Shown: one piece after another, positions 11,241 through 22,723 of the stretch
Layout of the letters: each line of letters begins with the position of its first letter
Numbering within the stretch: position 1 is the first letter of the stretch
Source: Hydrogenophaga sp.
GTDB taxonomy: Bacteria > Pseudomonadota > Gammaproteobacteria > Burkholderiales > Burkholderiaceae_C
DNA: 64,000 nucleotides
Direction of reading: 5' to 3'
Assembly (NCBI RefSeq): GCF_026125825.1
Contig: NZ_JAHCKK010000002.1
Location: 169,229 to 233,228, forward strand
Made by a program: the position numbers and the translations under genes
Notes under the pieces: generated by a model
What the model saw: only the letters and a program-made list of their open reading frames with translations
Told to the model about the DNA's origin: nothing
Databases searched by the model: none

Positions 11241-11563
11241 CCGGCCTTCGACCCTGGGCGCCGACGGGCGAACAGGCCCGTGGAGCGGGCGCCCTGCCCC
11301 ATGAAACGTTCGCGGCGGGCCACTTTCGGGTCCACCCGCAACCCACGCACCACCTCCACCCGGTCGCCCTCGCGCAGCACGCGATCCCAGCCGGCCTTGC
11401 GCCCCCAGACGCCGAGCGTGAGCAACCCGGTGTCCATCTCGGGGAAGCGCTGCAACCAGCCGGCCTGCATGAGCGCCTCGCGCAGCGTGCAACCCTCGGG
11501 CGCGTCCAGCGAGGTTTCCACGACCTTGCGCGGGGCCGGAGCGTGCATCAGCGTGACCTTCAT
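11234..11563 (-). CDS. rnfH: RnfH family protein
   Basis: 109 aa from ATG 11561-11563 (MKVTLMHAPAPRKV). It matches the RnfH/UPF0125 family of small beta-grasp (ubiquitin-like) proteins: GCTLREALMQAG and GVWGRKAGWDRVLREGDRVEVVRGLRVDPKVARRER. It is 7 bp downstream of ratA, the conserved ratA-rnfH pairing seen next to smpB across proteobacteria. Despite the name, a role in the Rnf electron-transport complex is unproven and no rnf genes are present here. The C-terminus carries a short basic extension. The open frame upstream of 11563 overlaps ratA and was not used. Confidence 0.92.
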   Translation of the reverse strand: MKVTLMHAPAPRKVVETSLDAPEGCTLREALMQAGWLQRFPEMDTGLLTLGVWGRKAGWDRVLREGDRVEVVRGLRVDPKVARRERFMGQGARSTGLFARRRPGSKAGY

Positions 11564-11570
11564 GGCGGCG

Positions 11571-12017
11571 TCAGTCCGCACCGTGCACTTGATCGGCCCG
11601 CTTGACGAAAGCATCGACCAGGTTGCCGGCAATCTTGTCGAACACCGGGCCGACCAGCGCGGCCAGGGCCGAGCTGGCAAAGCCGTAACTCAGTTTGAAA
11701 TCGACCTTGCAGGCGCGCTGATCGCCGTTGCCCAGGGGGGTGAACTCCCACACGCCATCGAGCTGGGAGAACGGGCCGTCGACCAGCGCCATGTGCACCT
11801 TGCGGTCGGCCTCGTGCGTGTTGCGGGTGGTAAAGCTCTGGCGCAGGCCGCTGATGGCAATGCCCACGCGCGCCACCATGCCGGCGTCGTCCTGTTCCAG
11901 CACCTCGCCCTGGTCGCACCACGGCAGGAACTGAGGATAGCGTTCGATATCGGTGACCAGCGCGAACATTTCATGCGCGCTGTGCCAGAGCAAAACGGAC
12001 TTGTGAATGGTTTTCAT
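11571..12017 (-). CDS. ratA: RatA/COQ10-like START-domain protein
   Basis: 148 aa from ATG 12017. It is a polyketide cyclase/START-fold protein with the family signatures SAHEMFALVTDIERYPQFLPWC and FKLSYGFASSALAALVGPVF. Homologues are described both as the RatA toxin, which blocks 70S ribosome formation in E. coli, and as bacterial Coq10-like ubiquinone chaperones; the sequence alone does not decide between these. It is divergent from smpB (48-bp gap) and 7 bp upstream of rnfH, the conserved gene neighbourhood of this family. An open frame upstream to 12299 only runs antisense to smpB. Confidence 0.92.
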   Translation of the reverse strand: MKTIHKSVLLWHSAHEMFALVTDIERYPQFLPWCDQGEVLEQDDAGMVARVGIAISGLRQSFTTRNTHEADRKVHMALVDGPFSQLDGVWEFTPLGNGDQRACKVDFKLSYGFASSALAALVGPVFDKIAGNLVDAFVKRADQVHGAD

Positions 12018-12065
12018 ACAATCCAACTCATTGTATTGGCCTGAAACGGCCACACCTTCCGCTTC

Positions 12066-12560
12066 ATGTCCACCAAAAGCAGCAAAGAATCTTCCACCAA
12101 AGGCGTTGACAGCCGCATCGCCGAGAACCGCAAGGCGCTCTTCAACTACGCGATCGAGGAACGCTTCGAGGCGGGCATGGTGCTGGAGGGCTGGGAGGTC
12201 AAGGCGCTGCGCGAGGGCAAGGTGCAGCTCACCGACGGCTATGTGGTGATTCGCGAAGGCGAGCTGTTCCTCATCGGCTGTCAGATCAATCCGCTGCACA
12301 CAGCCTCATCCCACGTGAGCCCGGACTCGGTGCGCACCAAGAAGCTGCTGCTGCACAAGGAGCAGATCCGTCGCCTGGTCGGCAAGGTCGAGCAAAAGGG
12401 TTATGCCCTGGTACCGCTGAACCTGCACTGGAAAACGGGCAAGGTGAAATGCGAGATCGCGCTGGGCAGGGGCAAGGCCGAACACGACAAACGAGACACC
12501 ATCAAGGACCGCGAAGGCAAGCGCGAGGTCGAGCGCGCGATGAAGTCGCGCAGCCGCTGA
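12066..12560 (+). CDS. smpB: SsrA-binding protein
   Basis: 164 aa. It binds tmRNA and brings it to stalled ribosomes in trans-translation. Family signatures are present in order: [54 protein letters not shown] and the basic C-terminal tail ([24 protein letters not shown], split here by position) that folds into the decoding site. Length is slightly above the usual 150-160 because of a Ser/Lys-rich N-terminus. Divergent from ratA. The motif stretches quoted are contiguous pieces of the protein and need no frameshift. Confidence 0.97.
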   Translation: MSTKSSKESSTKGVDSRIAENRKALFNYAIEERFEAGMVLEGWEVKALREGKVQLTDGYVVIREGELFLIGCQINPLHTASSHVSPDSVRTKKLLLHKEQIRRLVGKVEQKGYALVPLNLHWKTGKVKCEIALGRGKAEHDKRDTIKDREGKREVERAMKSRSR

Positions 12561-12576
12561 TTTTTCTTCGCGGCGC

Positions 12577-12608
12577 GGGAATAAACCCGCGCGGGCCGGC
12601 GTTCATCC
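12577..12608 (+). promoter_or_regulatory. candidate ECF sigma promoter for the lipoprotein-sigma-antisigma operon
   Basis: GGGAATAAACC at 12577-12587 resembles the GGAATAA-type -35 elements of ECF-sigma promoters, and CGTTCATCC at 12600-12608 fits a matching -10. It lies 43-74 bp before the lipoprotein start. The -35 is embedded in a perfect 7-bp stem (GCGCGGG/CCCGCGC, 12573-12592). Autoregulation by the sigma factor encoded at 13068 is an inference. Confidence 0.45.
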
Positions 12609-12650
12609 CTGTGCAGAGCCTGTCTGCCCCTACCTTCAATGGAGAACGCC

Positions 12651-13028
12651 ATGAAATGCCTGATTCCTCTGACCCTGGCAGCTGCCCTGCTGGGTGGCTG
12701 TGCCTCGATGTCGTCCGCCCCGGCCCCCGCCATGGCCAGCGATGGCGTGCTGGTCGGCCCCAACCGCATGACCCTCTACACCTTTGACCGCGACGTGGCG
12801 GGCAGTGGCAAGTCGGTCTGCAATGGGCCCTGCGCCACCAACTGGCCGCCGCTGCTGGCCGGTGCGAGCGACAAGGGCCATGGCGACTACACCGTGATCA
12901 CGCGCGACGACGGCCAGAAGCAATGGGCCCTGAAGGGCAAGCCGCTGTATTTCTGGGCCAAGGACAGCAAGCCCGGTGACCGCACGGGCGATGGCTTCAA
13001 CAACGTCTGGCGCACCGCCAAACCCTGA
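12651..13028 (+). CDS. COG4315-type secreted-repeat lipoprotein
   Basis: 125 aa from ATG 12651, preceded by GGAGA. A lipoprotein signal ends in LLGGC (Cys17). The mature part contains the secreted-repeat pattern seen in COG4315 proteins: RMTLYTFDRD, SVCNGPCATNWPPL, DDGQKQWALKGKPLYFW and a final DGFNNVWRTA. Such proteins are widespread outer-membrane or periplasmic lipoproteins of unknown function, often encoded beside ECF sigma factors. It is 39 bp upstream of one here, so it is probably a member of that sigma factor's regulon. The start at 12639 seen upstream (MENAMK) lacks a ribosome-binding site. Confidence 0.85.
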   Translation: MKCLIPLTLAAALLGGCASMSSAPAPAMASDGVLVGPNRMTLYTFDRDVAGSGKSVCNGPCATNWPPLLAGASDKGHGDYTVITRDDGQKQWALKGKPLYFWAKDSKPGDRTGDGFNNVWRTAKP

Positions 13029-13067
13029 GCTCCACCCTGCCCACCCCGGCTGCACACGCGCCAGGAC

Positions 13068-13601
13068 ATGAAACGCGCCGCGCTGATCGACCAGATTCCG
13101 GGACTGCGCCGCTACGCGCGCGCGCTCACCGCAGACCCGTGGGCCGCCGATGATCTGGTGCAGGACACGCTGGAGCGCGCCTGCGCCAAATGGCGGCTTT
13201 GGACGGTGGGCACGGATCTGCGGGCCTGGCTGTTCACCCTCATGCACAACCTGCATGTCAGCGGCTTGCGCCGGACACAACGCCGCGAAGGCGTTGGCCT
13301 GCCGGTGGACCCGGACGAGGTGGCGGCGGAGCTGGTGGCACCGGACGCCGCGCAAGACCTGGCCTTGGACCTGCAGCGCTGCCTGTTGCGCCTGCCGGAA
13401 GAACAACGCGTGGTGCTGTTGCTCGTGAGTCTGGAGGACATGAGCTACGAGCAGGTGGCGCGCATCACAGGCAGCCCGATCGGGACGGTGATGTCGCGGC
13501 TGTCGCGCGCCCGCACCCGCCTGCAGGCATTGATGAGCGCTGCGCCCCAGAGTGTGCCGCCCGATGCCTATGCACCCTCTCACCTAAGGCGTCTGAAATA
13601 G
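13068..13601 (+). CDS. ECF-type RNA polymerase sigma factor
   Basis: 177 aa with sigma region 2 (about 8-70: LRRYARALTADPWAADDLVQDTLERA, then LRAWLFTLMHNLHV) and region 4 (about 100-155: LQRCLLRLPEEQRVVLLLVSLEDMSYEQVARITGSPIGTVMSRLSRAR). The layout is that of ECF sigma factors. An anti-sigma gene with one membrane helix follows after 16 bp and a lipoprotein gene precedes it, a classic cell-envelope stress module. The inducing signal is unknown. The C-terminal tail after region 4 is short and Pro-rich, without an extra domain. Confidence 0.93.
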   Translation: MKRAALIDQIPGLRRYARALTADPWAADDLVQDTLERACAKWRLWTVGTDLRAWLFTLMHNLHVSGLRRTQRREGVGLPVDPDEVAAELVAPDAAQDLALDLQRCLLRLPEEQRVVLLLVSLEDMSYEQVARITGSPIGTVMSRLSRARTRLQALMSAAPQSVPPDAYAPSHLRRLK

Positions 13602-13617
13602 CGCCGCCCGCAAGACC

Positions 13618-14433
13618 ATGGATACCCCGCGCCCCCATCCCTTGACCGATGCCGAGATCAACCGCCTGCTCGATGGCCAGGTGCAGGGCGTCGAGCGGGA
13701 CGCGCTGCTGCATCGGCTGCAGGGCGATCCGCACGGCCGCGAGCGCCTGTCCCACTGGCAAGCCCAGCGCGACGCCATCCGCCAGTTGCATGCCGGCCTG
13801 CTGCAGGCACCTGTGCCGCCTGGCATGCTGGAAGCCGTGAACCGCGCCAGCGATGCACAGGCCCGCGTATCGAGTTGGTGGCGCTGGGGCGGCATGGCCG
13901 CTGGCATCGTCCTGGCCTTCGGTGTCGGCCGCTTGTCGAACCACGAATGGCCGAACGAAGGCGCAACGGCATCTGCCCCATCGGCTCCTCTGACCGCCTT
14001 CGCGCGCGATGCATCGGTCGCCCACGCGGTGTACTCGCCGGAGAAGCGACACCCGGTGGAGGTCGGCGCCGGAGATCAGGAGCACCTGGTGCAATGGCTG
14101 TCGCGCCGCACGGGCAAGGCGCTCAAGGTGCCGCGCCTCGACGCCCAGGGCTACGAACTCGTCGGTGGACGCCTCCTGCCCGGCGACCAGGGTGCGCGCG
14201 CGCAGTTCATGTTCCAGAACGCCCAGGGTGTGCGCGTCACCTTGTACCTGGGTGCCCTCTTCCCGACCACGGAACCCACCGAGGCGGGTGGGGAAACCGC
14301 CTTCCGTTTCGCTCAGGAAGGGCCGGTGCCTGGCTTCTACTGGGTGGACCAGGGTTTCGGCTACGCCCTGAGCGGCCCGCTGAGCCGCGATGCGCTCATG
14401 GCCCTGGCCGAAGCCGTGTACCGGCAACTCTGA
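13618..14433 (+). CDS. membrane anti-sigma factor
   Basis: 271 aa. The N-terminal 60-70 residues form a cytoplasmic anti-sigma-like helical domain (LTDAEINRLLDGQVQGVERDALLHRL). One membrane helix follows near 85-103 (WWRWGGMAAGIVLAFGVGRL), then a periplasmic domain of about 165 residues. Position 16 bp after the ECF sigma gene makes it the cognate anti-sigma factor. The periplasmic part (VPRLDAQGYELVGGRLLPG, GPVPGFYWVDQGFGYAL) matches the C-terminal region common in such anti-sigma proteins. No zinc-binding HxxxCxxC motif is seen, so it is not a ZAS-type redox sensor. Confidence 0.85.
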   Translation: MDTPRPHPLTDAEINRLLDGQVQGVERDALLHRLQGDPHGRERLSHWQAQRDAIRQLHAGLLQAPVPPGMLEAVNRASDAQARVSSWWRWGGMAAGIVLAFGVGRLSNHEWPNEGATASAPSAPLTAFARDASVAHAVYSPEKRHPVEVGAGDQEHLVQWLSRRTGKALKVPRLDAQGYELVGGRLLPGDQGARAQFMFQNAQGVRVTLYLGALFPTTEPTEAGGETAFRFAQEGPVPGFYWVDQGFGYALSGPLSRDALMALAEAVYRQL

Positions 14434-14443
14434 GCGGCTGCGC

Positions 14444-15544
14444 TCAGCCCAGCCGACGCAGCGGGTGCGCGTCTGCTGGCCAGGGGCTCTGGAAAAAGGC
14501 CGCGACCTGCGCCGGTGTCACGTCTTCAATGCAGGCCGGGTTCCAGCGCGGAGCATGGTCCTTGTCGACCGCCAGGGCGCGGATGCCCTCCACCGTTTCG
14601 CTGGCCGCGCCGGGGCGCAGATGGAAGCAGCGGTGCACCATGTCGCGCTCCATGCGAAGGTCATCGGCCAGGCCCATGCCGCGCGCGCGGCGGATCTGCT
14701 CCAGCACCACGTGCAGCATCAAAGGCGAACGCTGGCGCAGGGTGGCGGCGGTCTGCCGGGCCCAGTCGCTGTCGCTCGCTTCGAGCGCGGCGACGATCTG
14801 TGGCACATCGGGCAGGCCGAAGATCCGGTCCACGTCCTTTGCCGGCCACGGGGCGGGCGCTGCCGTGGTGTTGAGGTGGCTGGCGCACCAACGCTCCACG
14901 GAAGCACCGTTTTCAAACGGCGTGCGCTCCAGGGAAGCCCACAGGCCGGGCAGGCGACCCGACTCGATGAAGCCGTCGGCCAGGCCCGCCGTGATGGCCT
15001 CGCGACCGGTGAGCACCAGACCGGTGAGCGCGAGGTACTCGCCCAGTCGGCCCGCGCAGCGGCTCAGGAAGTAGCCGCCCCCCACGTCGGGGAACAGGCC
15101 GATGTTGGTCTCAGGCATGGCCAGCTTGCTGCGCTCGGTGACGATGCGCAGGCTCGCGCCCTGGCTGATGCCCATGCCCCCACCCATCACGATGCCGTCC
15201 ATCAGCGCGATGTAGGGCTTGGGGTAGGTGTGGATCAGGTGGTTGAGCGCGTATTCCTCCGTGAAGAACGCTTCCAGCGCCGAGTCACCGGCCAGGGCGG
15301 CCTGGTGGAAGAAGCGGATGTCGCCTCCCGCGCAGAACGAGCCGAAAGGACCCTCCTTGTTGACGCCTCGCACCACCACTGCCAGCACCGCGTCGTCGTC
15401 GCGCCAGTCCTGCAGCGTCTGCGTGAGACGGCGAATCATGTCGAGCGAGAGCGCATTGAGCGCCTTGGGGCGGTTGAGCGTGATGCACCCCACGCGCCCC
15501 CGGAGTTCGGCAACGACATGGGTTTCGGGTGTGAGAGAAGTCAT
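14444..15544 (-). CDS. enoyl-CoA hydratase/isomerase family protein, probably 3-hydroxyisobutyryl-CoA hydrolase
   Basis: 366 aa from ATG 15544. Crotonase fold with LNRPKALNALSLDMIRRL, oxyanion-hole segment FCAGGDIRFF and MDGIVMGGGMGIS, then FPDVGGGYFLSR. Length and the C-terminal extension of about 100 residues (SPLMLHVVLEQIRRARGM) fit 3-hydroxyisobutyryl-CoA hydrolases of valine catabolism rather than 260-aa hydratases. It is followed downstream, convergently, by the anti-sigma gene; the nearest upstream gene on the strand is the DMT transporter (22 bp), with no other valine genes nearby. Substrate is inferred from family features. Confidence 0.85.
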   Translation of the reverse strand: MTSLTPETHVVAELRGRVGCITLNRPKALNALSLDMIRRLTQTLQDWRDDDAVLAVVVRGVNKEGPFGSFCAGGDIRFFHQAALAGDSALEAFFTEEYALNHLIHTYPKPYIALMDGIVMGGGMGISQGASLRIVTERSKLAMPETNIGLFPDVGGGYFLSRCAGRLGEYLALTGLVLTGREAITAGLADGFIESGRLPGLWASLERTPFENGASVERWCASHLNTTAAPAPWPAKDVDRIFGLPDVPQIVAALEASDSDWARQTAATLRQRSPLMLHVVLEQIRRARGMGLADDLRMERDMVHRCFHLRPGAASETVEGIRALAVDKDHAPRWNPACIEDVTPAQVAAFFQSPWPADAHPLRRLG

Positions 15545-15566
15545 CTTTGTTCTTCCGGTCAGTCGA

Positions 15567-16574
15567 TCATTGTGGCTGTTTGTCCACCGTCTGGATACGC
15601 GGGGTGCCGACGCGGGAGCGCCAGCCCAGCAGTTCGTTGAGCACCAGCGCGCCAATGACCAGCGAGCCGCCGGTCAACACCTCGGGGCCGGGCACCTCGC
15701 CCGCGCCGGCCCAGGCCAGCAGGATGCCGAAGATCACCTCCAGCAGCGCGAGCAGCGACACCTCGGGTGCCTTGAGCGAACGGGCGCAGACGACGGCCAG
15801 TGCGCAAGGAACGGCCAGCTGCACCAGCCCGAGCAGGGCCAGCCAAGCCACGTCCTTGCCCGTCGCCTCGAACGGCAGGGCCAGCGGCAGTGTCGCCAGC
15901 GAAGACAGGATGCCGCCCAGCAGCACCGAGGGCACCAGGTCGATCTTTTCGCCGTGGGTCTGGCCGCGCTGAACCACCGTCCAGTTGATGGCGGCGGCCA
16001 CCGGCACGCACAGCGCCACGAGCGAGCCCGCCACCAGGCCACCGGTCTGCGTGGCAGGGTCGCTGAAGGCCTGCAGGAACTGGCTGCCGTACATGTACAT
16101 GATGCCCGCGCCGGCCGCCACGATGGCCAGCCAGGTGCGCAGCGCGAGCCGCTGGCCCAGCACAGCACGGGCCACCAGCGCGGTGAACAGCGGGCCCACC
16201 GACATGATGATGAGCACGTTGGCCACCGTGGTGAAGGTCAGCGCCAGCATGAAGGCGGTGAACATCACGCTCCAGCAGACACCCGAGATCCAGAACGCCC
16301 GGGAGCGTGCCAGCACGCCCCAATGGCGTTCAAGGACCCCCTGCCCCGCTTCGTTGGCGATCAGCCCCGCCGCGCGGTCATTGGCGCGCCACCAGGGCAG
16401 GATCACCAGCAGCGAAATCGTGGTGAAGGCGCTGCGCCAGAACGTGACCTCGAAACGGGCCGCCGATTCGAGCTGGCGCGAAACCACACCGGCGATCGAC
16501 CACATCAGGGTCACCGCAATCATCAGGAACACCGCCTGGGTGTGCGTCAGGCGGCTGAGAGCACGAAAGGGCAT
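15567..16574 (-). CDS. EamA/DMT-family membrane transporter
   Basis: 335 aa with ten predicted membrane helices arranged as two EamA repeats (about 12-165 and 185-320). Features include the first-helix TLMWSIAGVVSRQLE and the repeat-end helix TTVANVLIIMSVGPLFTALVA, split here as read. DMT proteins usually export metabolites or amino acids; the substrate cannot be told from sequence. It lies between typA (54 bp, with a terminator) and the hydrolase gene (22 bp), so it probably shares a transcript with the hydrolase. The insert of about 20 residues before the fourth helix (AAGLIANEAGQGVLERHW) is a mild oddity. Confidence 0.88.
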   Translation of the reverse strand: MPFRALSRLTHTQAVFLMIAVTLMWSIAGVVSRQLESAARFEVTFWRSAFTTISLLVILPWWRANDRAAGLIANEAGQGVLERHWGVLARSRAFWISGVCWSVMFTAFMLALTFTTVANVLIIMSVGPLFTALVARAVLGQRLALRTWLAIVAAGAGIMYMYGSQFLQAFSDPATQTGGLVAGSLVALCVPVAAAINWTVVQRGQTHGEKIDLVPSVLLGGILSSLATLPLALPFEATGKDVAWLALLGLVQLAVPCALAVVCARSLKAPEVSLLALLEVIFGILLAWAGAGEVPGPEVLTGGSLVIGALVLNELLGWRSRVGTPRIQTVDKQPQ

Positions 16575-16584
16575 GGTCTGTTCG

Positions 16585-16617
16585 TAAAAAAGGCCGCGTC
16601 CCGGGAGACAACGGCCT
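16585..16617 (-). terminator. rho-independent terminator after typA
   Basis: AGGCCG (16591-16596) pairs with CGGCCT (16612-16617). On the minus strand the stem is followed by a run of six U residues. It closes the nusA-infB-typA transcript just before the DMT transporter start. Confidence 0.65.
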
Positions 16618-16628
16618 GTGCGGAGCGA

Positions 16629-18451
<1,823 letters not shown>

Positions 18452-18455
<4 letters not shown>

Positions 18456-19456
18456 GATGAGAGTTCCGGTGAGGTTTCCAGGATTTGCTGTATTTCAGAG
18501 GGGCTCAGCAGTCGCCCCGGGATCAGCTCCCCTGCTTTCGTGTGGGCGCTGCCCAGCAACACAGGGGATGACGTAAAAGACGGTTCGGACGGCGCCGCCA
18601 CGGGCAAGGGCCCGAAAACGGCCACGCGCGCGCTGTCGGCCCAGGCGCCGCGGCGTCGCAGGCCACTGAGGAAGCGACCGGCATCGTCGGCCGCAAGCGT
18701 GACGGGCTCATGACCCTCCAGCAGCGACTGCACAGGCAGCAGCTTGCCCAGGCGGTCCTCTTCGCTCAGGGATTCCAGCGCGTCCAGCGCAATGCACTGA
18801 GAGACGTCGAATGGCCCCGTGGCCATGCGGCGCAAGAGGATGAGATGGCCCCCACAGCCTAGGGCTTCGCCAATGTCTTCGCCCAGCGTTCGGATGTAGG
18901 TGCCCTTGCTGCAGCGCACCCGCAAGCGCAACTGCGGGGCATCACCCTGCAACTGCATGTCCAGCAGTTCCAGGTCGTGAATGACGACGTGGCGCGCTTC
19001 GCGCTCCACGGTCTCGCCCTCCCGGGCATACTCGTAGAGCGCCTTGCCATCCTTCTTGAGGGCGCTGTGCATGGGGGGCACTTGCGCGATCGGGCCGGTA
19101 AAACGGTCGAGCACCTCGACCACCTGCCCGACCGTGCACGCCACCTCGCGCGTCTCGATGACATCGCCCTCGGCATCGCCTGTTCGGGTCTTCACGCCCA
19201 GGCGCACGATGGTTTCGTAGGTCTTGTCCGCGTCCAGATGAATCTGGCTGAACTTGGTGGCGGCGCCGAAACACAGCGGCAGCACGCCACTGGCCAGCGG
19301 GTCCAGGGTGCCGGTATGGCCCGCCTTCTCCGCGCGCAGCAACCACTTGGCCTTCTGCAAGGCCTGGTTGCTGGAGAGACCCAGCGGTTTGTCGAGCAAC
19401 AGCACCCCATGCACAGGGCGCCGTTGCACCCGTGTGCGTGGCGCGTGCATGCTCAT
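18452..19456 (-). CDS. truB: tRNA pseudouridine(55) synthase
   Basis: 334 aa. It makes the universal pseudouridine 55 in the T-arm of tRNAs. Catalytic Asp52 lies in [31 protein letters not shown] and the later [15 protein letters not shown] are TruB signatures. A C-terminal region of about 90 residues corresponds to the PUA-like extension. The ATG overlaps the rbfA stop (ATGA), and the stop overlaps the typA start, so translation is coupled on both sides. Slightly longer than the E. coli protein owing to the divergent C-terminus. Confidence 0.97.
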
Positions 19457-19824
19457 TCTTCCTTTGAACGAGAGGAAACGGCCTTGGAAATCAAGGCGTT
19501 CATGTCGGCCGCGCGCTCGGTGGTGCGGTCAAACACGAAGTGCAGCGTCGGCACGGTGTGGATGTGCAGGCGCTTGAACAGGCCATTGCGCAAGAAGCCG
19601 GCCGCGGCGTTGAGGCCTTGCAAGGTCTCGTCGGGGTCGCCCGTCAGCAGGCTGAAGAACACCTTGGCGTGCGCGTAGTCGGGCGTGACCTCCACCGCGT
19701 TGAGCGTGACCATGCCCACCCGCGGGTCCTTGAGCTCGCGCGCGATCAGCTCGGCCAGATCCCGCTGGATCTGGTCGGCCACGCGGAAACCGCGGTTGGG
19801 GGTGGATGACGCTTTGCGAGGCAT
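19453..19824 (-). CDS. rbfA: 30S ribosome-binding factor A
   Basis: 123 aa. It is a KH-fold protein that binds immature 30S subunits and is needed for 16S 5'-end processing and cold growth. Signatures: [36 protein letters not shown] (read in pieces) with the Ala kink region, and a C-terminal [20 protein letters not shown]. Located 3 bp after infB and overlapping truB, the canonical order. Confidence 0.97.
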   Translation of the reverse strand: MPRKASSTPNRGFRVADQIQRDLAELIARELKDPRVGMVTLNAVEVTPDYAHAKVFFSLLTGDPDETLQGLNAAAGFLRNGLFKRLHIHTVPTLHFVFDRTTERAADMNALISKAVSSRSKEE

Positions 19825-19827
19825 CGT

Positions 19828-22692
19828 TTACAGCGTGCGAGCCACTTCCTTGACTTCAAAGAATTCGAGCTGGTCGCCTTCCTTGATGTCGTTGTAGTTC
19901 TTCAGCTTGATACCGCACTCGAAGCCTTCCTTGACTTCGCGCACGTCGTCCTTGAGGCGCTTGAGCGTGTCGATCTCGCCGGTGTAGACCACCACGTTGT
20001 CGCGCAGCAGGCGGAAGTGCGCGCTGCGGGTGACCATGCCGGAGGTGACCATACAACCCGCCACCGTGCCAATCTTGGATGCCACGAACACGGTGCGGAT
20101 CTCGGCCGAGCCAATGACCTCTTCGCGCTTCTCGGGCGCCAGCATGCCGGACATCGCCGCCTTCAGATCGTCCACGGCGTCGTAGATGATGTTGTAGTAG
20201 CGCAGGTCCACGTCGTTGCCTTCGGCCAACTTGCGCGCGCCGACGTCGGCACGCACGTTGAAGCCGATGATCACGGCCTTGGAGGCAATGGCCAGGTTGA
20301 CGTCCGACTCGCTGATGCCACCGACACCGGCGAACACGAGCTGCACCTTGACCTCTTCGGTCGAGAGCTTGAGCAGCGAGGCCGACAGCGCTTCCTGAGA
20401 ACCCTGCACATCGGCCTTGACGATGATGGGAAGCAGCTTGACCTCGCCCGCCGTCATGTCGGAGAACATGTTCTCCAGCTTGGCGGCCTGCTGCTTGGCC
20501 AGCTTGGTGTTGCGGAACTTGCCCGCGCGGTAGGTGGCGATCTCGCGCGCACGGCGCTCGTCGGTCATCACCATGAAATCGTCGCCGGCCTGCGGCACTT
20601 CGGACAGGCCCTGGATTTCCACCGGGATCGACGGACCGGCCGCCTTGATGGGCTTGCCGTTCTCGTCGAGCATGGCGCGCACGCGGCCCGAGGTTTGCCC
20701 CACCAGGATCACGTCGCCGGTCTTGAGCGTGCCGCTCTGCACCAGCACCGTGGCCACAGCACCGCGCCCCTTGTCCAGGCGAGCTTCGATCACCAGGCCC
20801 TTGGCCATGGTATCCACCGGCGCCTTGAGTTCGAGCACTTCGGCCTGCAGCAGCACCTGTTCGAGCAGCGCATCCACGCCGGCGCCGGTCTTGGCCGAAA
20901 CGCCCACGAACGGGGTGTCGCCACCAAACTCTTCCGGCACCACTTCTTCGGCGATCAGCTCGGAGCGGACCTTTTCCAGGTTGATGCCGGGCTTGTCGAT
21001 CTTGGTCAGGGCCACGACCATGGGCACACCCGCCGCCTTCGCGTGCTTGATGGCTTCCTTGGTCTGCGGCATGACGCCGTCGTCGGCCGCGCAGACCAGG
21101 ATCACGATGTCGGTGGCCTGGGCACCGCGGGCACGCATGGCGGTGAACGCCTCGTGACCCGGGGTGTCGAGGAACGAGATCATGCCGCGCTCGGTTTCCA
21201 CGTGGTAGGCACCAATGTGCTGCGTGATGCCGCCGGCTTCGCCCGCAGCCACCTTGGCACGCCGGATGTAGTCCAGCAGCGAGGTCTTGCCGTGGTCGAC
21301 GTGGCCCATGACGGTGACCACCGGCGCGCGAGGCAGCGCCTCTGCGTCCTGTTGAGCGGCCTCTTCGTCGGTGAACGCCTCGGGATCGTCCAGCGCGGCC
21401 ACAATCGCCTTGTGGCCCAGTTCTTCGACCACGATCATCGCGGTGTCCTGGTCCAGCGGCTGGTTGATGGTGACCATCTGGCCCAGCTTCATCAGTTGCT
21501 TGATGACCTCCGACGACTTCAGGCTCATCTTGTGCGCAAGCTCGGCCACCGTGATGGTCTCGGGCACGTGCACCTCCAGCACCTTGAACTCGGTCGGCGC
21601 CACGAAGCTGCTCTGGCCGGAATCGCGGGAGTCGCGGTCGTTGCGGCGGCCGCGCGGGCCGCCACGCCAGTTGGAACGCCCGGCGCTCGTGTCGCCACGG
21701 GTCTTGATTTCCTTCTTCTTGGCCGCGTCGTCCTTCCAGGTGGAGGACAGGTTCTCCGACTTGACCTCTTTCTTGCCCGCCGCTCCGCCCGGCGTGGCCG
21801 CGGCCGTGCCGGCCGCAGGTGCCTTGCCGGGTGTGCCGGCTGGCTTGTGCAGCGTGCCCTTGATGCCCGCCTTGGGGTCAGCCGCAGGCGCGGGTTCGGG
21901 TTTCTTGGCCACCAGGGTCCTGGCGGGGGCAGACATCATGGCGCGGATGTTGGCCGCTTCTGCTTCGGCCTTGCGGCGGCGTTCCAGCAGGTCCTGCGCA
22001 CGCAGGTCCTCGGCCCTCTTGGCCTCGGCGTTCTTGTCGGCCAGCACGCGGGCAGCGGATTCGCGCTCCAGCGAGGCCGTCTTGGCCTGAGCGTCCTTGC
22101 TCGCCTTGGCGGCAGCGGCCTCGTCCACCGAGACCGGCGTGGCGGCTTCGGCGGCGGCGCGCGCGGCGGCCTCGGCAGCTTCGGCCGCGGCCACACGCTC
22201 CTGCTCGGCCTTGGCCTGGCGGGCTTCCTCGGCTTCGCGAGCCTGGCGCTTCTGCGTCAATTCCTCTTCCTGGCGGCGCAGCAACTCGGCCTGGCGGCGC
22301 GCGTCTTCCTCGCGGCGGGCCAGTTCCTCGGTGTCGATCACAGGTGCGGCCGGGGGGGCCTCGGCCACGGCCTCGGGCACCGCGACTTCGTCGTCGCGCT
22401 TGATGAAGGTGCGCTTCTTGCGCACTTCCACCTGGATGGTGCGGGCACGTCCGGTTGCATCGGCCTGCTTGATCTCGGAGGTCGACTTCTTCACCAGGGT
22501 GATCTTCTTGCGTTCACCGCCGGCCGTGCCGTGGCTCGCCTTGAGATGGCCGAGCAGCGACTGCTTGTCGGATTCGGTGACCGCATCGGTCCCGGAAGTC
22601 TTGGGCACTCCGGCTGCTGTGAGTTGCTCCAGCAGGACGGAAGTGGGCTTGTTCAGCTCGGCAGCCAATTCGGCGACGGTGGTACTGGTCAT
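19828..22692 (-). CDS. infB: translation initiation factor IF-2
   Basis: 954 aa from ATG 22692 ([16 protein letters not shown]), which begins exactly at the IF2-N domain. A long Ala/Glu/Arg-rich, charged, coiled-coil linker (about 120-300) follows, then a second IF2-N motif near 375-430 and the G domain with P-loop GHVDHGKTS at 463, DTPGHEAF and TKIDKP. Domains II, III and the fMet-tRNA-binding C-terminal domain complete it, ending with the conserved FECGI and DQLEFFEV segments. The frame is open upstream to 22749 but that start lacks family support. It is part of the nusA operon, 31 bp after nusA. Confidence 0.97.
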   Translation of the reverse strand: MTSTTVAELAAELNKPTSVLLEQLTAAGVPKTSGTDAVTESDKQSLLGHLKASHGTAGGERKKITLVKKSTSEIKQADATGRARTIQVEVRKKRTFIKRDDEVAVPEAVAEAPPAAPVIDTEELARREEDARRQAELLRRQEEELTQKRQAREAEEARQAKAEQERVAAAEAAEAAARAAAEAATPVSVDEAAAAKASKDAQAKTASLERESAARVLADKNAEAKRAEDLRAQDLLERRRKAEAEAANIRAMMSAPARTLVAKKPEPAPAADPKAGIKGTLHKPAGTPGKAPAAGTAAATPGGAAGKKEVKSENLSSTWKDDAAKKKEIKTRGDTSAGRSNWRGGPRGRRNDRDSRDSGQSSFVAPTEFKVLEVHVPETITVAELAHKMSLKSSEVIKQLMKLGQMVTINQPLDQDTAMIVVEELGHKAIVAALDDPEAFTDEEAAQQDAEALPRAPVVTVMGHVDHGKTSLLDYIRRAKVAAGEAGGITQHIGAYHVETERGMISFLDTPGHEAFTAMRARGAQATDIVILVCAADDGVMPQTKEAIKHAKAAGVPMVVALTKIDKPGINLEKVRSELIAEEVVPEEFGGDTPFVGVSAKTGAGVDALLEQVLLQAEVLELKAPVDTMAKGLVIEARLDKGRGAVATVLVQSGTLKTGDVILVGQTSGRVRAMLDENGKPIKAAGPSIPVEIQGLSEVPQAGDDFMVMTDERRAREIATYRAGKFRNTKLAKQQAAKLENMFSDMTAGEVKLLPIIVKADVQGSQEALSASLLKLSTEEVKVQLVFAGVGGISESDVNLAIASKAVIIGFNVRADVGARKLAEGNDVDLRYYNIIYDAVDDLKAAMSGMLAPEKREEVIGSAEIRTVFVASKIGTVAGCMVTSGMVTRSAHFRLLRDNVVVYTGEIDTLKRLKDDVREVKEGFECGIKLKNYNDIKEGDQLEFFEVKEVARTL

Positions 22693-22723
22693 GGGTTCTT
22701 TTCTCCGCTGGGGCCTCCGCTGG

